Positions 1 to 9,236 of a DNA stretch of 23,231 nucleotides are shown piece after piece. The notes under the pieces were generated by a model, which ran no database searches, was not told the origin of the DNA, and saw only the letters and a program-made list of their open reading frames with translations. Every line of letters begins with the position of its first letter. The stretch's first letter is position 1. The stretch covers positions 1 through 23,231 of the forward strand of contig CAMDLJ010000004.1 in the NCBI GenBank assembly GCA_945901665.1, written 5' to 3'. The position numbers and the translations under genes were made by a program. Origin of the DNA: Bordetella parapertussis. Its GTDB lineage: Bacteria > Pseudomonadota > Gammaproteobacteria > Burkholderiales > Burkholderiaceae.

Positions 1-1143
1 CCTTTGATCGATCAGCGCCAGTTGGGCCCGGCCTGGGATTTGCCCCAGCCCTTGGTCGTGCCCAAGGGCGAGCTGCGCGACTTGCGTGCGCGGCCCTTGC
101 GCGATTTGCGCATCAGCGTGACCGACCGATGCAACTTTCGTTGCAACTACTGCATGCCCAAAGAGGTGTTTGACAGCAGCTACACCTATTTGCCCCAATC
201 ATCGTTGCTGAGCTTTGAAGAAATCACCCGGGGGGCACGCCAGTTTGTCGCCCATGGGGTACAAAAAATTCGGCTGACAGGCGGTGAACCGCTGCTGCGC
301 AAACACATCGAAGTGCTGATTGCGCAGCTGTCTGAACTGCAAACCCCCGAGGGGCAGGCCCTGGACCTGACCTTGACCACCAACGGCTCTTTGCTCGCGC
401 GCAAGGCCCCTGCATTGAAGCAGTCGGGCTTGAAACGCATCACCATCAGCCTGGACGGATTGAGCGACACCGTCTTTCGCCAAATGAACGATGTGGACTT
501 CCCGGTCAGCGATGTGCTGGATGGCATCCAAGCAGCGCTCGATGCTGGTTTGGGCGTTGACGCCTTGGGCAGGCCCAGTGGGATCAAGATCAACATGGTG
601 GTCAAGCGTCACACCAACCTGGGCGAGGTTTTGCCCATGGCGCGGCACTTTTTGGGCAGTGGCATGGCTTTGCGCTTCATTGAATACATGGACGTGGGTG
701 AAACCAACGGCTGGGCCATGGATGAGGTGGTCCCCTCGCGCGAATTGCTCCAATTGCTTCAAACTGAGTTTCCATTGGTGCCCTTGTCGGCATCTACGCC
801 TGGCGAGACCGCCCAGCGCTGGGGCCACGCGGGCGCGGACGGCCAACACGACCCCGCTTTGGGTGAAATTGGCTTGATCAGCAGCGTGACCCAGGCCTTT
901 TGCGGCGACTGCAACCGCGCCCGGCTGTCCACCGAGGGCCAGGTCTATTTGTGCCTGTTTGCCAGCCACGGGCACGATCTGCGAAGCTTGGTGCGCCAAG
1001 GGGCCAGCGATGCGCAACTCAGCGCAGCCATTGCCCAAATTTGGAATGGCCGCGACGACCGTTACTCTGAGCTGCGCGGTGCCCACCAAGGTACTTCGGG
1101 CAGCGGCCACAAGCGCGTCGAAATGAGCTACATCGGTGGCTGA
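1..1143 (+). CDS. moaA: GTP 3',8-cyclase MoaA (molybdenum cofactor biosynthesis), 5' end possibly cut by the window
   Basis: MoaA is a radical-SAM enzyme that starts molybdenum-cofactor synthesis by converting GTP to 3',8-cyclo-GTP, the precursor of cyclic pyranopterin. Numbering from a TTG at position 4, the product shows the radical-SAM cluster C43-x3-C47-x2-C50 (CNFRCNYC), the LTGGEPLLR segment, and the second [4Fe-4S] ligands C300, C303 and C317 (FCGDC...YLCLF). It ends in the Gly-Gly tail needed by MoaA. These elements are diagnostic for the family. The reading frame is open up to base 1, so the true start may lie upstream, and the TTG is only the first possible start inside the window. 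The 379 visible residues cover essentially a full-length enzyme. mobA follows after 42 bases on the same strand and moeA after that, so this is the head of a Moco operon. Confidence 0.95.
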   Translation, partial: PLIDQRQLGPAWDLPQPLVVPKGELRDLRARPLRDLRISVTDRCNFRCNYCMPKEVFDSSYTYLPQSSLLSFEEITRGARQFVAHGVQKIRLTGGEPLLRKHIEVLIAQLSELQTPEGQALDLTLTTNGSLLARKAPALKQSGLKRITISLDGLSDTVFRQMNDVDFPVSDVLDGIQAALDAGLGVDALGRPSGIKINMVVKRHTNLGEVLPMARHFLGSGMALRFIEYMDVGETNGWAMDEVVPSRELLQLLQTEFPLVPLSASTPGETAQRWGHAGADGQHDPALGEIGLISSVTQAFCGDCNRARLSTEGQVYLCLFASHGHDLRSLVRQGASDAQLSAAIAQIWNGRDDRYSELRGAHQGTSGSGHKRVEMSYIGG

Positions 1144-1185
1144 TGCACTGCACTTGAAACCTTGTTGAGCCCCTGAGACCTACGC

Positions 1186-1815
1186 ATGAGCCACAGCATT
1201 TCCACGCAAGACATCACCGGGCTGGTTTTGGCCGGTGGGCGGGGCTCCCGCATGGGCGGGGTGGACAAGGGCTTGCAAAACTTCCAAGGCCTGCCGTTGG
1301 CCTTGCACACCTTGATGCGCCTGAGCCCGCAGGTGGGCGAAACCATGGTCAATGCCAACCGCAATTTGGCCGCTTACGAGGCTTTCGGTGCACCGGTGTG
1401 GCCCGACACCTTGAGTGACCATGCCGGTCCCCTGGCTGGTTTTTTGACCGGCTTGGAACGCTGCGAAACCCCTTACCTGCTGACCGTGCCCTGTGACACG
1501 CCCTGGTTCCCCACCGACTTGGCCGAGCGCATGGCCCAGGCCTTGGACGGATCAGATCAGGGCATCGCCATGGCCAGCGGCCTAGAGACCGACCCAAACG
1601 GCCAAACCCAACTGCGCACCCAGCCGGTTTTTTGCCTGCTGCCGGTGTCTTTGCTGGAGAGCTTGGTGCGCTTCACCCACGGTGGGGGGCGCAAAATTGA
1701 CCAGTGGACGGCGCAACACCCCACGGTGGCCGTGCCCTTCAACCAAGCCCAGGACGATCCGCGCGCTTTTGCCAACGCCAACACCTTGGCCGAATTGCAG
1801 CGGCTGGCCAGTTAA
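1186..1815 (+). CDS. mobA: molybdenum cofactor guanylyltransferase MobA
   Basis: MobA transfers GMP from GTP to Mo-molybdopterin, making the bis-MGD form of the cofactor used by DMSO-reductase-family enzymes. The 209-residue product opens with the nucleotide-binding signature [14 protein letters not shown] (residues 15-28), has GPLAG at 81-85, and carries the metal-binding PCDTP at 102-106 (D104). Length and motif order fit MobA. The ATG at 1186 places the signature about 15 residues from the N-terminus as usual; the ribosome site is weak (GAG about 10 bases upstream). Only six bases separate its stop from the moeA start, so the two are almost certainly co-transcribed and probably translationally coupled. 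Its presence implies that the cell makes guanylated cofactor. Confidence 0.93.
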   Translation: MSHSISTQDITGLVLAGGRGSRMGGVDKGLQNFQGLPLALHTLMRLSPQVGETMVNANRNLAAYEAFGAPVWPDTLSDHAGPLAGFLTGLERCETPYLLTVPCDTPWFPTDLAERMAQALDGSDQGIAMASGLETDPNGQTQLRTQPVFCLLPVSLLESLVRFTHGGGRKIDQWTAQHPTVAVPFNQAQDDPRAFANANTLAELQRLAS

Positions 1816-1821
1816 CAGGGC

Positions 1822-3102
1822 ATGGCCATGAAGTCACTGGCGCAAATTGCCGCTGCCTTGGAAGGCTATGACCCGCAAGCCTTGTCGGTGCCACAGGTAC
1901 AGGCCTTTTTAGAACAACTCGCCCCTTTGCGGCTGGATGGCCCGTCAGAAACCTTGGCCGTGATGGCTGCAGGCGAGCGCATCTTGGCCCAAGAAGTGAT
2001 TTCTCCGGTGGATGTGCCACCCCATGACAACTCCGCCATGGACGGTTACGCCTTTGCAGGCGCAGACTTGTCCGCCAACGAACCCACTGCGCTCACCTGC
2101 GTGGGCCATGCGCTCGCAGGTGCTGCCTGGGCTGGGCCGCCCCTGCTGGCTGGCCAATGCCTGCGCATCACCACCGGGGCCATCATGCCCGCTGGGTTGG
2201 ACACCGTGGTGGCACATGAAATGGTGGACATCCAAGGCGACCGCATCATCCTCCCCCCTGGGCGGGTGCAAACCGGTGACAACCGGCGCTTGCACGGCGA
2301 AGACATTGCCCTGGGTCAAGCCGCCCTGCGCCAAGGCCAAAAGATCACACCAGCGGCATGGGGCTTGTTGGCCAGCTTGGGGCTGCCCGAAGTGGCGGTG
2401 CGCCCACGCCTGCGGGTGGCCTACTTTTCCACCGGCGACGAAATTTTGAGCCTGGGACAAGCCCCCCGTGAAGGCGCGGTGTACGACAGCAACCGCTACA
2501 CCGTGTGCGGCATGCTGCAGCGCATGGGCTGCGAATGGATAGATTTGGGCGTGGTGCCCGATGACCCACGGCTGCTGCGCGCGGCCTTTGAGGATGCGGC
2601 CCGCCGGTCTGACGCCATCATCACCAGTGGCGGCGTGAGTGTGGGCGAGGCCGACCACACCAAGGCCTTGATGCGCGAGCTCGGTGACGTGGACTTTTGG
2701 CGCATTGCCATGCGCCCGGGCCGGCCCATGGCGGTGGGTCGCATGGGTCAGACCCTGATGTTTGGCCTGCCTGGCAACCCGGTGGCGGTGATGGTGACTT
2801 TTTTGGCCTTTGTGCGGCCTGCCCTGTGGCGCATGATGGGCTGCACCGACGCGCCCCCCTTGCTGGTGCGGGCACACAGCCAGCAAGCCATGCGCAAAAA
2901 AGCGGGGCGCACCGAATACCAACGCGGGGTGGTCAGCCGCTCTGACAATGGGGATTTGCAAGTGCGCACCACCGGCAACCAAGGCTCGGGCGTGCTCAGC
3001 TCCATGGTGCATGGCAATGCCTTGATCGTCTTGCACCATGACCAAGGCCATGTGGCCGAGGGAGACCCGGTCGATGTAATGCTGTTTGACGGCGCGATTT
3101 AA
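1822..3102 (+). CDS. moeA: molybdopterin molybdenumtransferase MoeA
   Basis: MoeA inserts molybdate into adenylylated molybdopterin to give the active Mo cofactor. The 426-residue protein has the hallmark segments in order: PPHDNSAMDGYA near residue 70, TGAIMPAGLDTVVAHE, FSTGDEIL, TSGGVSVGEADHTK and GLPGNPVAVMVTF, followed by a C-terminal beta-barrel domain. Length is typical of bacterial MoeA (about 400-430). A second in-frame ATG lies six bases downstream (MAM), so the exact start could be 1822 or 1828. It ends the moaA-mobA-moeA set on this strand and faces the convergent RND pump gene across only 23 bases, where I see no hairpin terminator. Confidence 0.95.
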   Translation: MAMKSLAQIAAALEGYDPQALSVPQVQAFLEQLAPLRLDGPSETLAVMAAGERILAQEVISPVDVPPHDNSAMDGYAFAGADLSANEPTALTCVGHALAGAAWAGPPLLAGQCLRITTGAIMPAGLDTVVAHEMVDIQGDRIILPPGRVQTGDNRRLHGEDIALGQAALRQGQKITPAAWGLLASLGLPEVAVRPRLRVAYFSTGDEILSLGQAPREGAVYDSNRYTVCGMLQRMGCEWIDLGVVPDDPRLLRAAFEDAARRSDAIITSGGVSVGEADHTKALMRELGDVDFWRIAMRPGRPMAVGRMGQTLMFGLPGNPVAVMVTFLAFVRPALWRMMGCTDAPPLLVRAHSQQAMRKKAGRTEYQRGVVSRSDNGDLQVRTTGNQGSGVLSSMVHGNALIVLHHDQGHVAEGDPVDVMLFDGAI

Positions 3103-3125
3103 GCGCCATCAACCGCAGACCCGCA

Positions 3126-6100
3126 TCAGGCTGGGTCGTGTCCCGGCTCGTGGATCACCGTGGTGATGGCACCCGGCGTGGATTTGCGGGCAAACAAGGT
3201 GTACATGGTGGGCACCACAAAAATCGTCAGCAAAGTGCCCAGCGACATGCCACCCACAATCACCCAACCAATTTGACGCCGGCTTTCTGCACCCGCACCC
3301 GTGGCCATGGCCAGCGGAATGGCCCCCAGCACCATGGCACCGGTGGTCATCAAAATCGGGCGCAAACGCATGGTGGCGGCCTCTTTGACGGCCACCATGG
3401 TGCTCTTGCCCTTGGCGCGCATTTGGTTGGAGAACTCGACAATCAAAATGCCGTGCTTGGTGATCAAACCCACCAAGGTGATCAAGCCAATTTGGCTGAA
3501 CACATTGAGCGAGCCGCCCGACCACTTGAGGGCGAGCAAGGCACCCACCATGGACAAGGGCACCGATAGCAAGATCACAAACGGGTCCACGAAGCTCTCA
3601 AACTGGGCGGCCAAGACCAAAAAGATGAACAACAGCGCCAGCACAAACACCAGCGCCAACGAGCCCGACGACTCGACAAATTCGCGCGAGGTGCCGTTGA
3701 GGTCGGTGGAGTAGCCGGGCTTGAGCACCTTTTTCGACACATCCTTCATGAACCCCAAAGCTTCACCCAAGGAGTAATTGGGGGCCAAATTGGCCGTGAT
3801 GGTGGCACTGCGCCGCTGGCTGAAGTGGTTCAACTCGCGCGGCACCACCACCTCTTTGATTTTGACCAAAGCCGACAAGGGAATCATGGCTTCATTGCGG
3901 CCACGCACGAAAATCTTTTCAATGTCATTGGGGGTGTCGCGACCAGTTGCAGTGGTTTGCACCACCACTTCGTATTGCTCACCTTCGCGCTTGTAACGGG
4001 TGACGTTGCGCCCACCCATCATGGTCTCGACCGCACGGGCAATGGCGTCCACGGGCACGCCCATGTCGGCTGCGCGCTCGCGGTCCACCTCCATGCTGAT
4101 CTCCGGCTTGTTCAAACGCAAATCAGTGTCGACGCTGACAATACCTGGGTTTTTGGCAATTTCATCTTGAAGTTGGCGGACCACTTGTGACAGGTTTTGG
4201 TAACTGTCGGAAGTCAGAATAACGAAGTTAAGAGGGCGTTCTCGAAAGCCTTGCCCCAATGAGGGCGGCGTGATGGGGAATGCCGTGACACCCGGCATGC
4301 TCGCCACCAAGGGCGTGATTTCACGCGCCACATCCATGGTGGTGCGGCTGCGCTGCTCCCACGGCAAGCCCCTGAAAAACACACTGCCTTGGGCCACAGT
4401 GGGATTGCCCACCACGGTGAAAATGCGGTCAAAGTCAGCCTGGTAGCGGGCGCCGATTTTTTCCAGCGCTTCGGCGTACTTCATGGTGTAGTTCATCGTG
4501 GCGCCATCGGGCCCGTTGATCACCGTCAGAATCACACCCCGGTCTTCCATGGGAGAAAGCTCGCTCTTGGTTTGCATGAACAAAACCACCGTGCCCACGG
4601 CAGCCGAGAGCATGATGCCCACCACAAACCAGCGGCGCGAAAAGTGGATGGGGCCCAGGCGGGCATCACCCAAGGTCCAACCCAACAAGCGGCTGTAACC
4701 GTTTTCAAGCCCGCGCAACAGCACTTCCATATTGCGGTCAAACCAATTGCGTTTTTCAGTGTGCTTGAGCAGCTTAGAGCACATCATGGGCGACAAGGTC
4801 AGGGCCACAAAGCCCGACACGATCACCGAACCGGCCAAAGCCAAGGCAAACTCCGCAAACAATCGGCCCGTGCGTCCCGGGGTGAAGGCCAACGGCGCGA
4901 ACACCGCTGCCAAGGTCAAGGTCATCGACACCACCGCAAAGGCAATCTCCTTGGAGCCCACGATCGCGCCTTGGAAGGGCGTCATGCCCTCCTCAATGTG
5001 GCGGTAAATGTTCTCCAGCACCACGATGGAATCGTCCACCACCAAACCAATGGCCAGCACCAAGGCCAACATGGTCAACGAATTGATGGAAAAACCAAAC
5101 AAAGCCATCATGGAAAAGGTGCCAATCAGCGCCACAGGAATGGTCACCAAGGGAATGATGGAAGCGCGGAAGGTGCGCAGGAAAAAGAAGATCACCAAGG
5201 CCACCAACACCACAGCTTCAAGAATCGTTGTGTAAACAGCTTTGATGGATCGGTCAATGAACACCGAGTTGTCGTTGGCCACTTCGATCTCAATGCCCGG
5301 TGGCAGGTTTTCCTTGATCTTGGGAAGCATGGCGCGCACAGCAGCGCTCAATTCCAAGGGGTTGGCGGTGGCATTGCGGATCACCCCCAGGGTGATGGCG
5401 TCGCGGCCATTCAAACGGGTCGCAGTGCGCTCTGACAAGGGTCCTTGGGCAACACGGGCCACATCTCTGATGCGCACTGGCATGCCGTTGACCAACTTGA
5501 TGGTGATTTGCCCAAATTCTGCTGGTTTTTGCAAGTCGGTGGCGGCGGTCACGTTGAACTCGCGCAAATTGCTTTCAATGCGTCCTGCAGGCACCTCTAG
5601 GTTAGAGCGGCGCAAAGCGTCTTCCACATCTTGGGTGGTCAACTTGAAAGCGGCCAAGCGGTCGGGGTCAATCCAAATGCGCATCGAGTATTTGCGCTCG
5701 CCAAACACCCGCACATCGGACGCGCCGGGTGCGGTTTGCATCATGGGCTTGGCCACTCGGTTGGCCAACTCACTTAATTGCAGTGCGTCTAAAGTGTCGG
5801 AGCTGAATGCCAACCAAATCACCGGAAAGGCGTCGGCCTCAACCTTGGCGATCACCGGCTCATCAATGCCCTGGGGCAAACGCTGGCGCACCCGCGAGAC
5901 CTTGTCGCGCACATCGGCAGCGGCAGAGTCGGGCTCGCGCGACAGCACAAATTTGACGGTGATTTGGCTTTGCTCTTGGCGGCTGATGGAGGTGATGACG
6001 TCCACGCCCTCAATGCCCGACAGCGAGTCTTCCAACACCTTGGTGACTTGGGACTCCACCACCGTGGAGGATGCGCCGACATATTTGGTTTCCACCGTGA

Positions 6101-6233
6101 CCACGGGGTTGTCGATCTTGGGGTACTCGCGCACCGTGAGTCGGTTGAAGGACACCCAGCCCAACAACACAATCAACAAAGAGAGCACCGTCGCAAAAAC
6201 CGGGCGTCTGATCGATATTTCAGGGAGTTGCAT
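3126..6233 (-). CDS. RND (HAE1-type) multidrug efflux pump, inner-membrane permease subunit
   Basis: This is the proton-driven inner-membrane pump of a tripartite efflux system of the AcrB/MexB/MdtBC kind. The 1035 residues match the family length. The N-terminus (ISIRRPVFATVLSLL) is the first membrane helix, followed by the large periplasmic porter/docking loop. A hydrophobic cluster of helices starts around residue 336. The proton-relay pair D400-D401 lies in GLVVDDSIVVLEN, corresponding to AcrB D407/D408, and the matching lysine is K926 in LITKHGILIVEF (AcrB K940). The start has a good ribosome site, GAGGT six bases before the ATG. The adaptor gene ends 23 bases upstream on the same strand, so the two form an operon. 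The VREYP segment near residue 35 suggests a subgroup distinct from AcrB itself. Substrate cannot be told from sequence. No outer-membrane channel gene follows. Confidence 0.95.
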   Translation of the reverse strand: MQLPEISIRRPVFATVLSLLIVLLGWVSFNRLTVREYPKIDNPVVTVETKYVGASSTVVESQVTKVLEDSLSGIEGVDVITSISRQEQSQITVKFVLSREPDSAAADVRDKVSRVRQRLPQGIDEPVIAKVEADAFPVIWLAFSSDTLDALQLSELANRVAKPMMQTAPGASDVRVFGERKYSMRIWIDPDRLAAFKLTTQDVEDALRRSNLEVPAGRIESNLREFNVTAATDLQKPAEFGQITIKLVNGMPVRIRDVARVAQGPLSERTATRLNGRDAITLGVIRNATANPLELSAAVRAMLPKIKENLPPGIEIEVANDNSVFIDRSIKAVYTTILEAVVLVALVIFFFLRTFRASIIPLVTIPVALIGTFSMMALFGFSINSLTMLALVLAIGLVVDDSIVVLENIYRHIEEGMTPFQGAIVGSKEIAFAVVSMTLTLAAVFAPLAFTPGRTGRLFAEFALALAGSVIVSGFVALTLSPMMCSKLLKHTEKRNWFDRNMEVLLRGLENGYSRLLGWTLGDARLGPIHFSRRWFVVGIMLSAAVGTVVLFMQTKSELSPMEDRGVILTVINGPDGATMNYTMKYAEALEKIGARYQADFDRIFTVVGNPTVAQGSVFFRGLPWEQRSRTTMDVAREITPLVASMPGVTAFPITPPSLGQGFRERPLNFVILTSDSYQNLSQVVRQLQDEIAKNPGIVSVDTDLRLNKPEISMEVDRERAADMGVPVDAIARAVETMMGGRNVTRYKREGEQYEVVVQTTATGRDTPNDIEKIFVRGRNEAMIPLSALVKIKEVVVPRELNHFSQRRSATITANLAPNYSLGEALGFMKDVSKKVLKPGYSTDLNGTSREFVESSGSLALVFVLALLFIFLVLAAQFESFVDPFVILLSVPLSMVGALLALKWSGGSLNVFSQIGLITLVGLITKHGILIVEFSNQMRAKGKSTMVAVKEAATMRLRPILMTTGAMVLGAIPLAMATGAGAESRRQIGWVIVGGMSLGTLLTIFVVPTMYTLFARKSTPGAITTVIHEPGHDPA

Positions 6234-6256
6234 GCCTGTACCTCAATGAGATGGGA

Positions 6257-7846
6257 TCAACGGGAAGCTGGCGGGGTAGCGCCAGCCTTGGGGCCTGCAT
6301 CGGGTGCGGCGGCAGGCGCGGGCGCACCACCTGGCGCGGGGTTACCAGGACCGGCCCCCGGGTTGACTGGCGCACCCGGGGTGGGTGGTTTGCCCGCTCC
6401 ACCCGGTCGGCCCAGCTCGACCACGCGCACCGCAGTGCCGTCTTTTTGCAAGCGCTGCTGGCCGGCCAACACCACCGTGTCACCTTCGGCCAAGCCGGTC
6501 AATATTTCCACCTGCCCCGGTCGGCGAATGCCAATGGTCACTTCCACACGTTTGGAAACCAACTTGGTATCGGGAGGTAAAGCACCCAAGTTTTCCATGG
6601 TGCTGGGCTCCACCAACTTGAACACAAATTGCCGCCCGGCTTGGGGAACGATGGCTTCTTCTGGCACAGCCAAGGCCTCGGGTTTGAAAGCAAACACCGC
6701 TGTGACGCGGGCAAACATGCCCGGACGCAATGGGCCAGAGGGGGCCGCTGCGGGCAATTCAGAAACCCGGCTGGCCAATACATTGGGGGGGCAACCCGAA
6801 GGCAACGGGGCCGCCGCAGCCACTGGGGCTGCCACTGGGCTGGGTGCTGTCGCTGCCGGGGTGCGGGCAGCAGCGCCGCCCACGGGCGCACCAGCCTTGT
6901 TCGCAGGACCCGCACCAGCCCCAGGCGCTGCACCTTTGGGGGCACCGGCGCCGCCTTTGCCTCCACCGGGCGGCAAAGAAGCCTCACCGGCCGTGTTGGC
7001 CATGACGGCGCGCACACCAATCGAGCGGCCATTGGCATCGATCAGTGGATCCACCGCCTCCACTTTGGCCTTGAACATGCGACCGGGCATGGCATCGATG
7101 TCGAGTTCGACCACTTGACCAGCCACCACTTTGCCCTGGTTGCGCTCGGGCAAGCGAAAGTCCACATACAAGGTGCCAATGTCTTCGAGGTTGATCAAGT
7201 CAGCGCCGTCTTTGACATAGTCGCCAATGTTGACGTTGCGAATGCCCACTGTGCCAGAGAACGGGGCAATGATTCGCATGCGATCCAACCGCGCACAGGA
7301 CAAGGCCAACTGGGCTTGCGCCACTTGCAAACTCGCACCGCTCTCGTCGAGCACCCGCTGGGCGACAAAATTTTGTGCCACCAGTTCTTGATTGCGTTTG
7401 TGATTGGCGCTGGCGATCGACACCTGGGCCAAAGACTGCTGAACCTCGGCACGCTGCAATGTGTCGTCGAGTTGCACCAGCAATTGACCGGCGCGCACCC
7501 GGTTGCCATCGGTGAACCCCAAGGACAACACGCGACCGGCCACCTCAGGGCGCAGCATCACGTTTTGGCGCGAGCGCAAGGTGCCCACCGTTTGGGCGTC
7601 GTCGCGAATGCTGATCTTGGTGACCTGGGTCACTTCCACACCCATGGCACGCGGACCACCTGGTGCGCCGCCCCCTGGGCCCGCAGCGCCTGGCGCTCCA
7701 CCACCCTTTGGTGCAGGCCCTGCAGCGGGTTTGAAGTTAACGATATCCGAGATGGACTTGCCTGGTTGCTGGAGCCACCAGGCAGCGCCGGAGGCCGCTG
7801 CAATGCCAATGACCGCGACCAAGGGGTAAATGATTTTTGTTGCCAT
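6257..7846 (-). CDS. RND efflux periplasmic adaptor (membrane fusion protein) with low-complexity insertions
   Basis: The adaptor bridges the RND pump to an outer-membrane channel. An N-terminal membrane anchor or signal (residues 5-24) is followed by a lipoyl half (VMLRPEVAGRVLSLGFTDGNRVRAGQLLVQLD, about 96-127), a helical hairpin (about 128-185), the second lipoyl half (IIAPFSGTVGIRNVNIGDYV) and beta-barrel strands (LYVDFRLPERNQGKV onward). The membrane-proximal part is RPGMFARV...VPEEAIVPQ...VEILTGLAEGDTVVLAG. At 529 residues it is much longer than usual (about 370-420). The excess comes from three Pro/Ala/Gly-rich stretches: residues 40-66 after the anchor, about 286-371 inside the barrel domain, and 479-529 at the C-terminus. 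The reading frame is intact through all of them. It precedes the pump gene by 23 bases. The 105 bases upstream hold no promoter I can call with confidence. Confidence 0.92.
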   Translation of the reverse strand: MATKIIYPLVAVIGIAAASGAAWWLQQPGKSISDIVNFKPAAGPAPKGGGAPGAAGPGGGAPGGPRAMGVEVTQVTKISIRDDAQTVGTLRSRQNVMLRPEVAGRVLSLGFTDGNRVRAGQLLVQLDDTLQRAEVQQSLAQVSIASANHKRNQELVAQNFVAQRVLDESGASLQVAQAQLALSCARLDRMRIIAPFSGTVGIRNVNIGDYVKDGADLINLEDIGTLYVDFRLPERNQGKVVAGQVVELDIDAMPGRMFKAKVEAVDPLIDANGRSIGVRAVMANTAGEASLPPGGGKGGAGAPKGAAPGAGAGPANKAGAPVGGAAARTPAATAPSPVAAPVAAAAPLPSGCPPNVLASRVSELPAAAPSGPLRPGMFARVTAVFAFKPEALAVPEEAIVPQAGRQFVFKLVEPSTMENLGALPPDTKLVSKRVEVTIGIRRPGQVEILTGLAEGDTVVLAGQQRLQKDGTAVRVVELGRPGGAGKPPTPGAPVNPGAGPGNPAPGGAPAPAAAPDAGPKAGATPPASR

Positions 7847-7951
7847 GTCTCAGAATGTTGGAAAAGACAGATTTCAGAAATAAGCGCCGATTGTGGGGTA
7901 AATCCGCAGGTTCTGAATCCAGCAACGCCGATTAAGACGATCATGCAGATG

Positions 7952-8401
7952 TCACATAGATGACAACACCGAATCCACGCCGCAATTGGCCAATTGATCG
8001 GCCCGCTCATTGCCAGGATTGCCAGAATGGCCTTTGACCCAGCGCCAATCAATGGCATGGCCCGATTGGTGCACCACATCGTCGAGCGTTTGCCACAAAT
8101 CCACATTTTTCACCGGTTGCTTGGCCGCCGTGCGCCAACCACGGGCCTTCCAACCGGCGATCCATTCGGTGATGCCCTTGCGCACATACTCGCTGTCCAA
8201 GTGCAACACCACCGCACAGGGTTGATTCAAGGCCCGCAAAGCCTCGATCACCGCCATCAACTCCATGCGGTTGTTGGTGGTCAGGCTTTCACCGCCAAAA
8301 ATCTCCTTTTCTCGGCCCGCGCTGATCAGCAGCGCGCCCCAGCCGCCCGGGCCTGGGTTGCCTTTGCAAGCGCCATCGGTGTAAATCTCAACCGTCTTCA
8401 T
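7952..8401 (-). CDS. rnhA: ribonuclease HI
   Basis: RNase HI cuts the RNA strand of RNA-DNA hybrids, removing R-loops and primers. The 149-residue product starts with the textbook strand [16 protein letters not shown] and carries the catalytic carboxylates D9, E47 (NNRMELMA), D69 (HLDSEYV) and D135 (NERAD), plus the conserved H125 in KGHSGNPGN. Length is that of a compact bacterial RNase HI. The first 14 bases overlap the 3' end of the upstream methyltransferase-like gene on the same strand, so expression probably depends on translation of that gene. The pairing rnhA / methyltransferase / gloB is recurrent in proteobacteria (established knowledge). Confidence 0.96.
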   Translation of the reverse strand: MKTVEIYTDGACKGNPGPGGWGALLISAGREKEIFGGESLTTNNRMELMAVIEALRALNQPCAVVLHLDSEYVRKGITEWIAGWKARGWRTAAKQPVKNVDLWQTLDDVVHQSGHAIDWRWVKGHSGNPGNERADQLANCGVDSVLSSM

Positions 8402-9236
8402 GGGTCACCTTGAAGCTTTGTGGTTGGCTGGTGGCGGGGCGGGCTTTGGCCGTGCTGGCTTGGCGCACCGCTGCCGCCGCTGGGCGCCGCCATGAGGCCC
8501 CTAAAAGGCGCATGCCATGCACCCGCTTGATCGCCACCAAGAAATAGGCTGCCCCCAAAATCGGCCACCATCGGTCGCCCGCCGGGTCCATCCAAGACCA
8601 ACGCTGCAACCACACTTGCTTGTCGAAGGCGGGCCGGTAAATGCCAAAGCCACCGCTTTCGACCTGAAAGCTCAATAATTTGAGCCAATCGCGCAGGCGC
8701 CAGTAAGCCATCCAGTCCGACACCTCTGGCACAAATTGGTCAGTGGCGCCCCAACGCTTGAACCAGCGCGTTCTTTGCTGGCGCAAGCCCCACAAACTCA
8801 TGGGATTGAGACCCGAAATCACCAACCGCCCTTCAGGGACCAAGACCCGCTCGACTTCTCGCAGGGTGGTGTGGGGGTCCAGGCTGGTTTCCAAGCCGTG
8901 GGGCAGCACCACCAAGTCCAAAGATTGATCGGCAAACGGCAAGGCCACGGATTCGGTGACAAAAACCGAGCGCTTGGCCCCCGGGTCTTGGGCTTGCTGG
9001 GGTTGCGCCAACCACAGTGCAAGGTCGGCATGGTTGCGGCAGGCCATCCAGCGGTGGGGCATGCGGTTGTGGCGCAGGGTGTCGATGTGTGGCAAACCCA
9101 GCTGCAATGCATGGTAACCAAACACATCGCCGACCACGCGGTCAAACTGCGTTTGCTGCCAATTCAACAGATATTGCCCAGGTGGGCTTAGCCACCAAGC
9201 GTTCAATCCAGGGGTTTCTATAATTTGAAGCTCCAT
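8388..9236 (-). CDS. class I SAM-dependent methyltransferase-like protein (Methyltransf_11 type), upstream of rnhA
   Basis: From the ATG at 9236 the product is 282 residues and begins [11 protein letters not shown]. The central part [48 protein letters not shown] matches the post-motif-II and motif-III region of class I methyltransferases, where the late strand and the Asn-Pro-containing loop shape the SAM pocket. The usual glycine-rich motif I (GxGxG) is not evident; the equivalent stretch near [13 protein letters not shown] lacks it, so SAM binding is inferred, not shown. An upstream in-frame ATG at 9269 would add 11 residues and run deep into gloB. I prefer 9236 because that start overlaps the gloB start and the protein begins as I expect for the family. 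The 3' end overlaps rnhA by 14 bases. Substrate is unknown. Confidence 0.8.
   Translation of the reverse strand: MELQIIETPGLNAWWLSPPGQYLLNWQQTQFDRVVGDVFGYHALQLGLPHIDTLRHNRMPHRWMACRNHADLALWLAQPQQAQDPGAKRSVFVTESVALPFADQSLDLVVLPHGLETSLDPHTTLREVERVLVPEGRLVISGLNPMSLWGLRQQRTRWFKRWGATDQFVPEVSDWMAYWRLRDWLKLLSFQVESGGFGIYRPAFDKQVWLQRWSWMDPAGDRWWPILGAAYFLVAIKRVHGMRLLGASWRRPAAAAVRQASTAKARPATSQPQSFKVTHEDG
9219..9224 (+). promoter_or_regulatory. candidate -10 element of gloB (perfect TATAAT)
   Basis: A perfect TATAAT ends 10 bases before the gloB ATG, inside the 5' end of the opposite-strand methyltransferase gene. No convincing -35 hexamer lies 16-18 bases upstream. If used, transcription would begin at about 9231 and leave a leader of only three or four bases. 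No Shine-Dalgarno sequence precedes the ATG, which is consistent with a leaderless message. Inference from sequence only. Confidence 0.4.

Noticed and set aside
199..1110. Long antisense open frame of 303 codons opposite moaA
   Set aside because: Shadow frame of a GC-rich gene. It has no recognisable domain, is opposite a clear MoaA, and its composition (Ala/Gln/His/Val-rich) is typical of antisense translation.
1945..3051. 368-codon antisense frame opposite moeA
   Set aside because: His/Gly/Ala-rich translation without family motifs, while the moeA frame has all diagnostic motifs.
3103..3125. Bidirectional terminator between moeA and the RND pump gene
   Set aside because: The 23-base gap contains no inverted repeat of useful length and no T-run on either strand.
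4389..6249. Long plus-strand frames (348 and 335 codons) opposite the RND pump
   Set aside because: Low-information His/Gln/Gly- or Ser/Thr-rich translations caused by codon bias of the opposite pump gene, with no domains.
5964..7963. Plus-strand frames of 384 and 444 codons opposite the adaptor
   Set aside because: They mirror the Pro/Ala/Gly-rich adaptor insertions and have no known fold or ribosome site.
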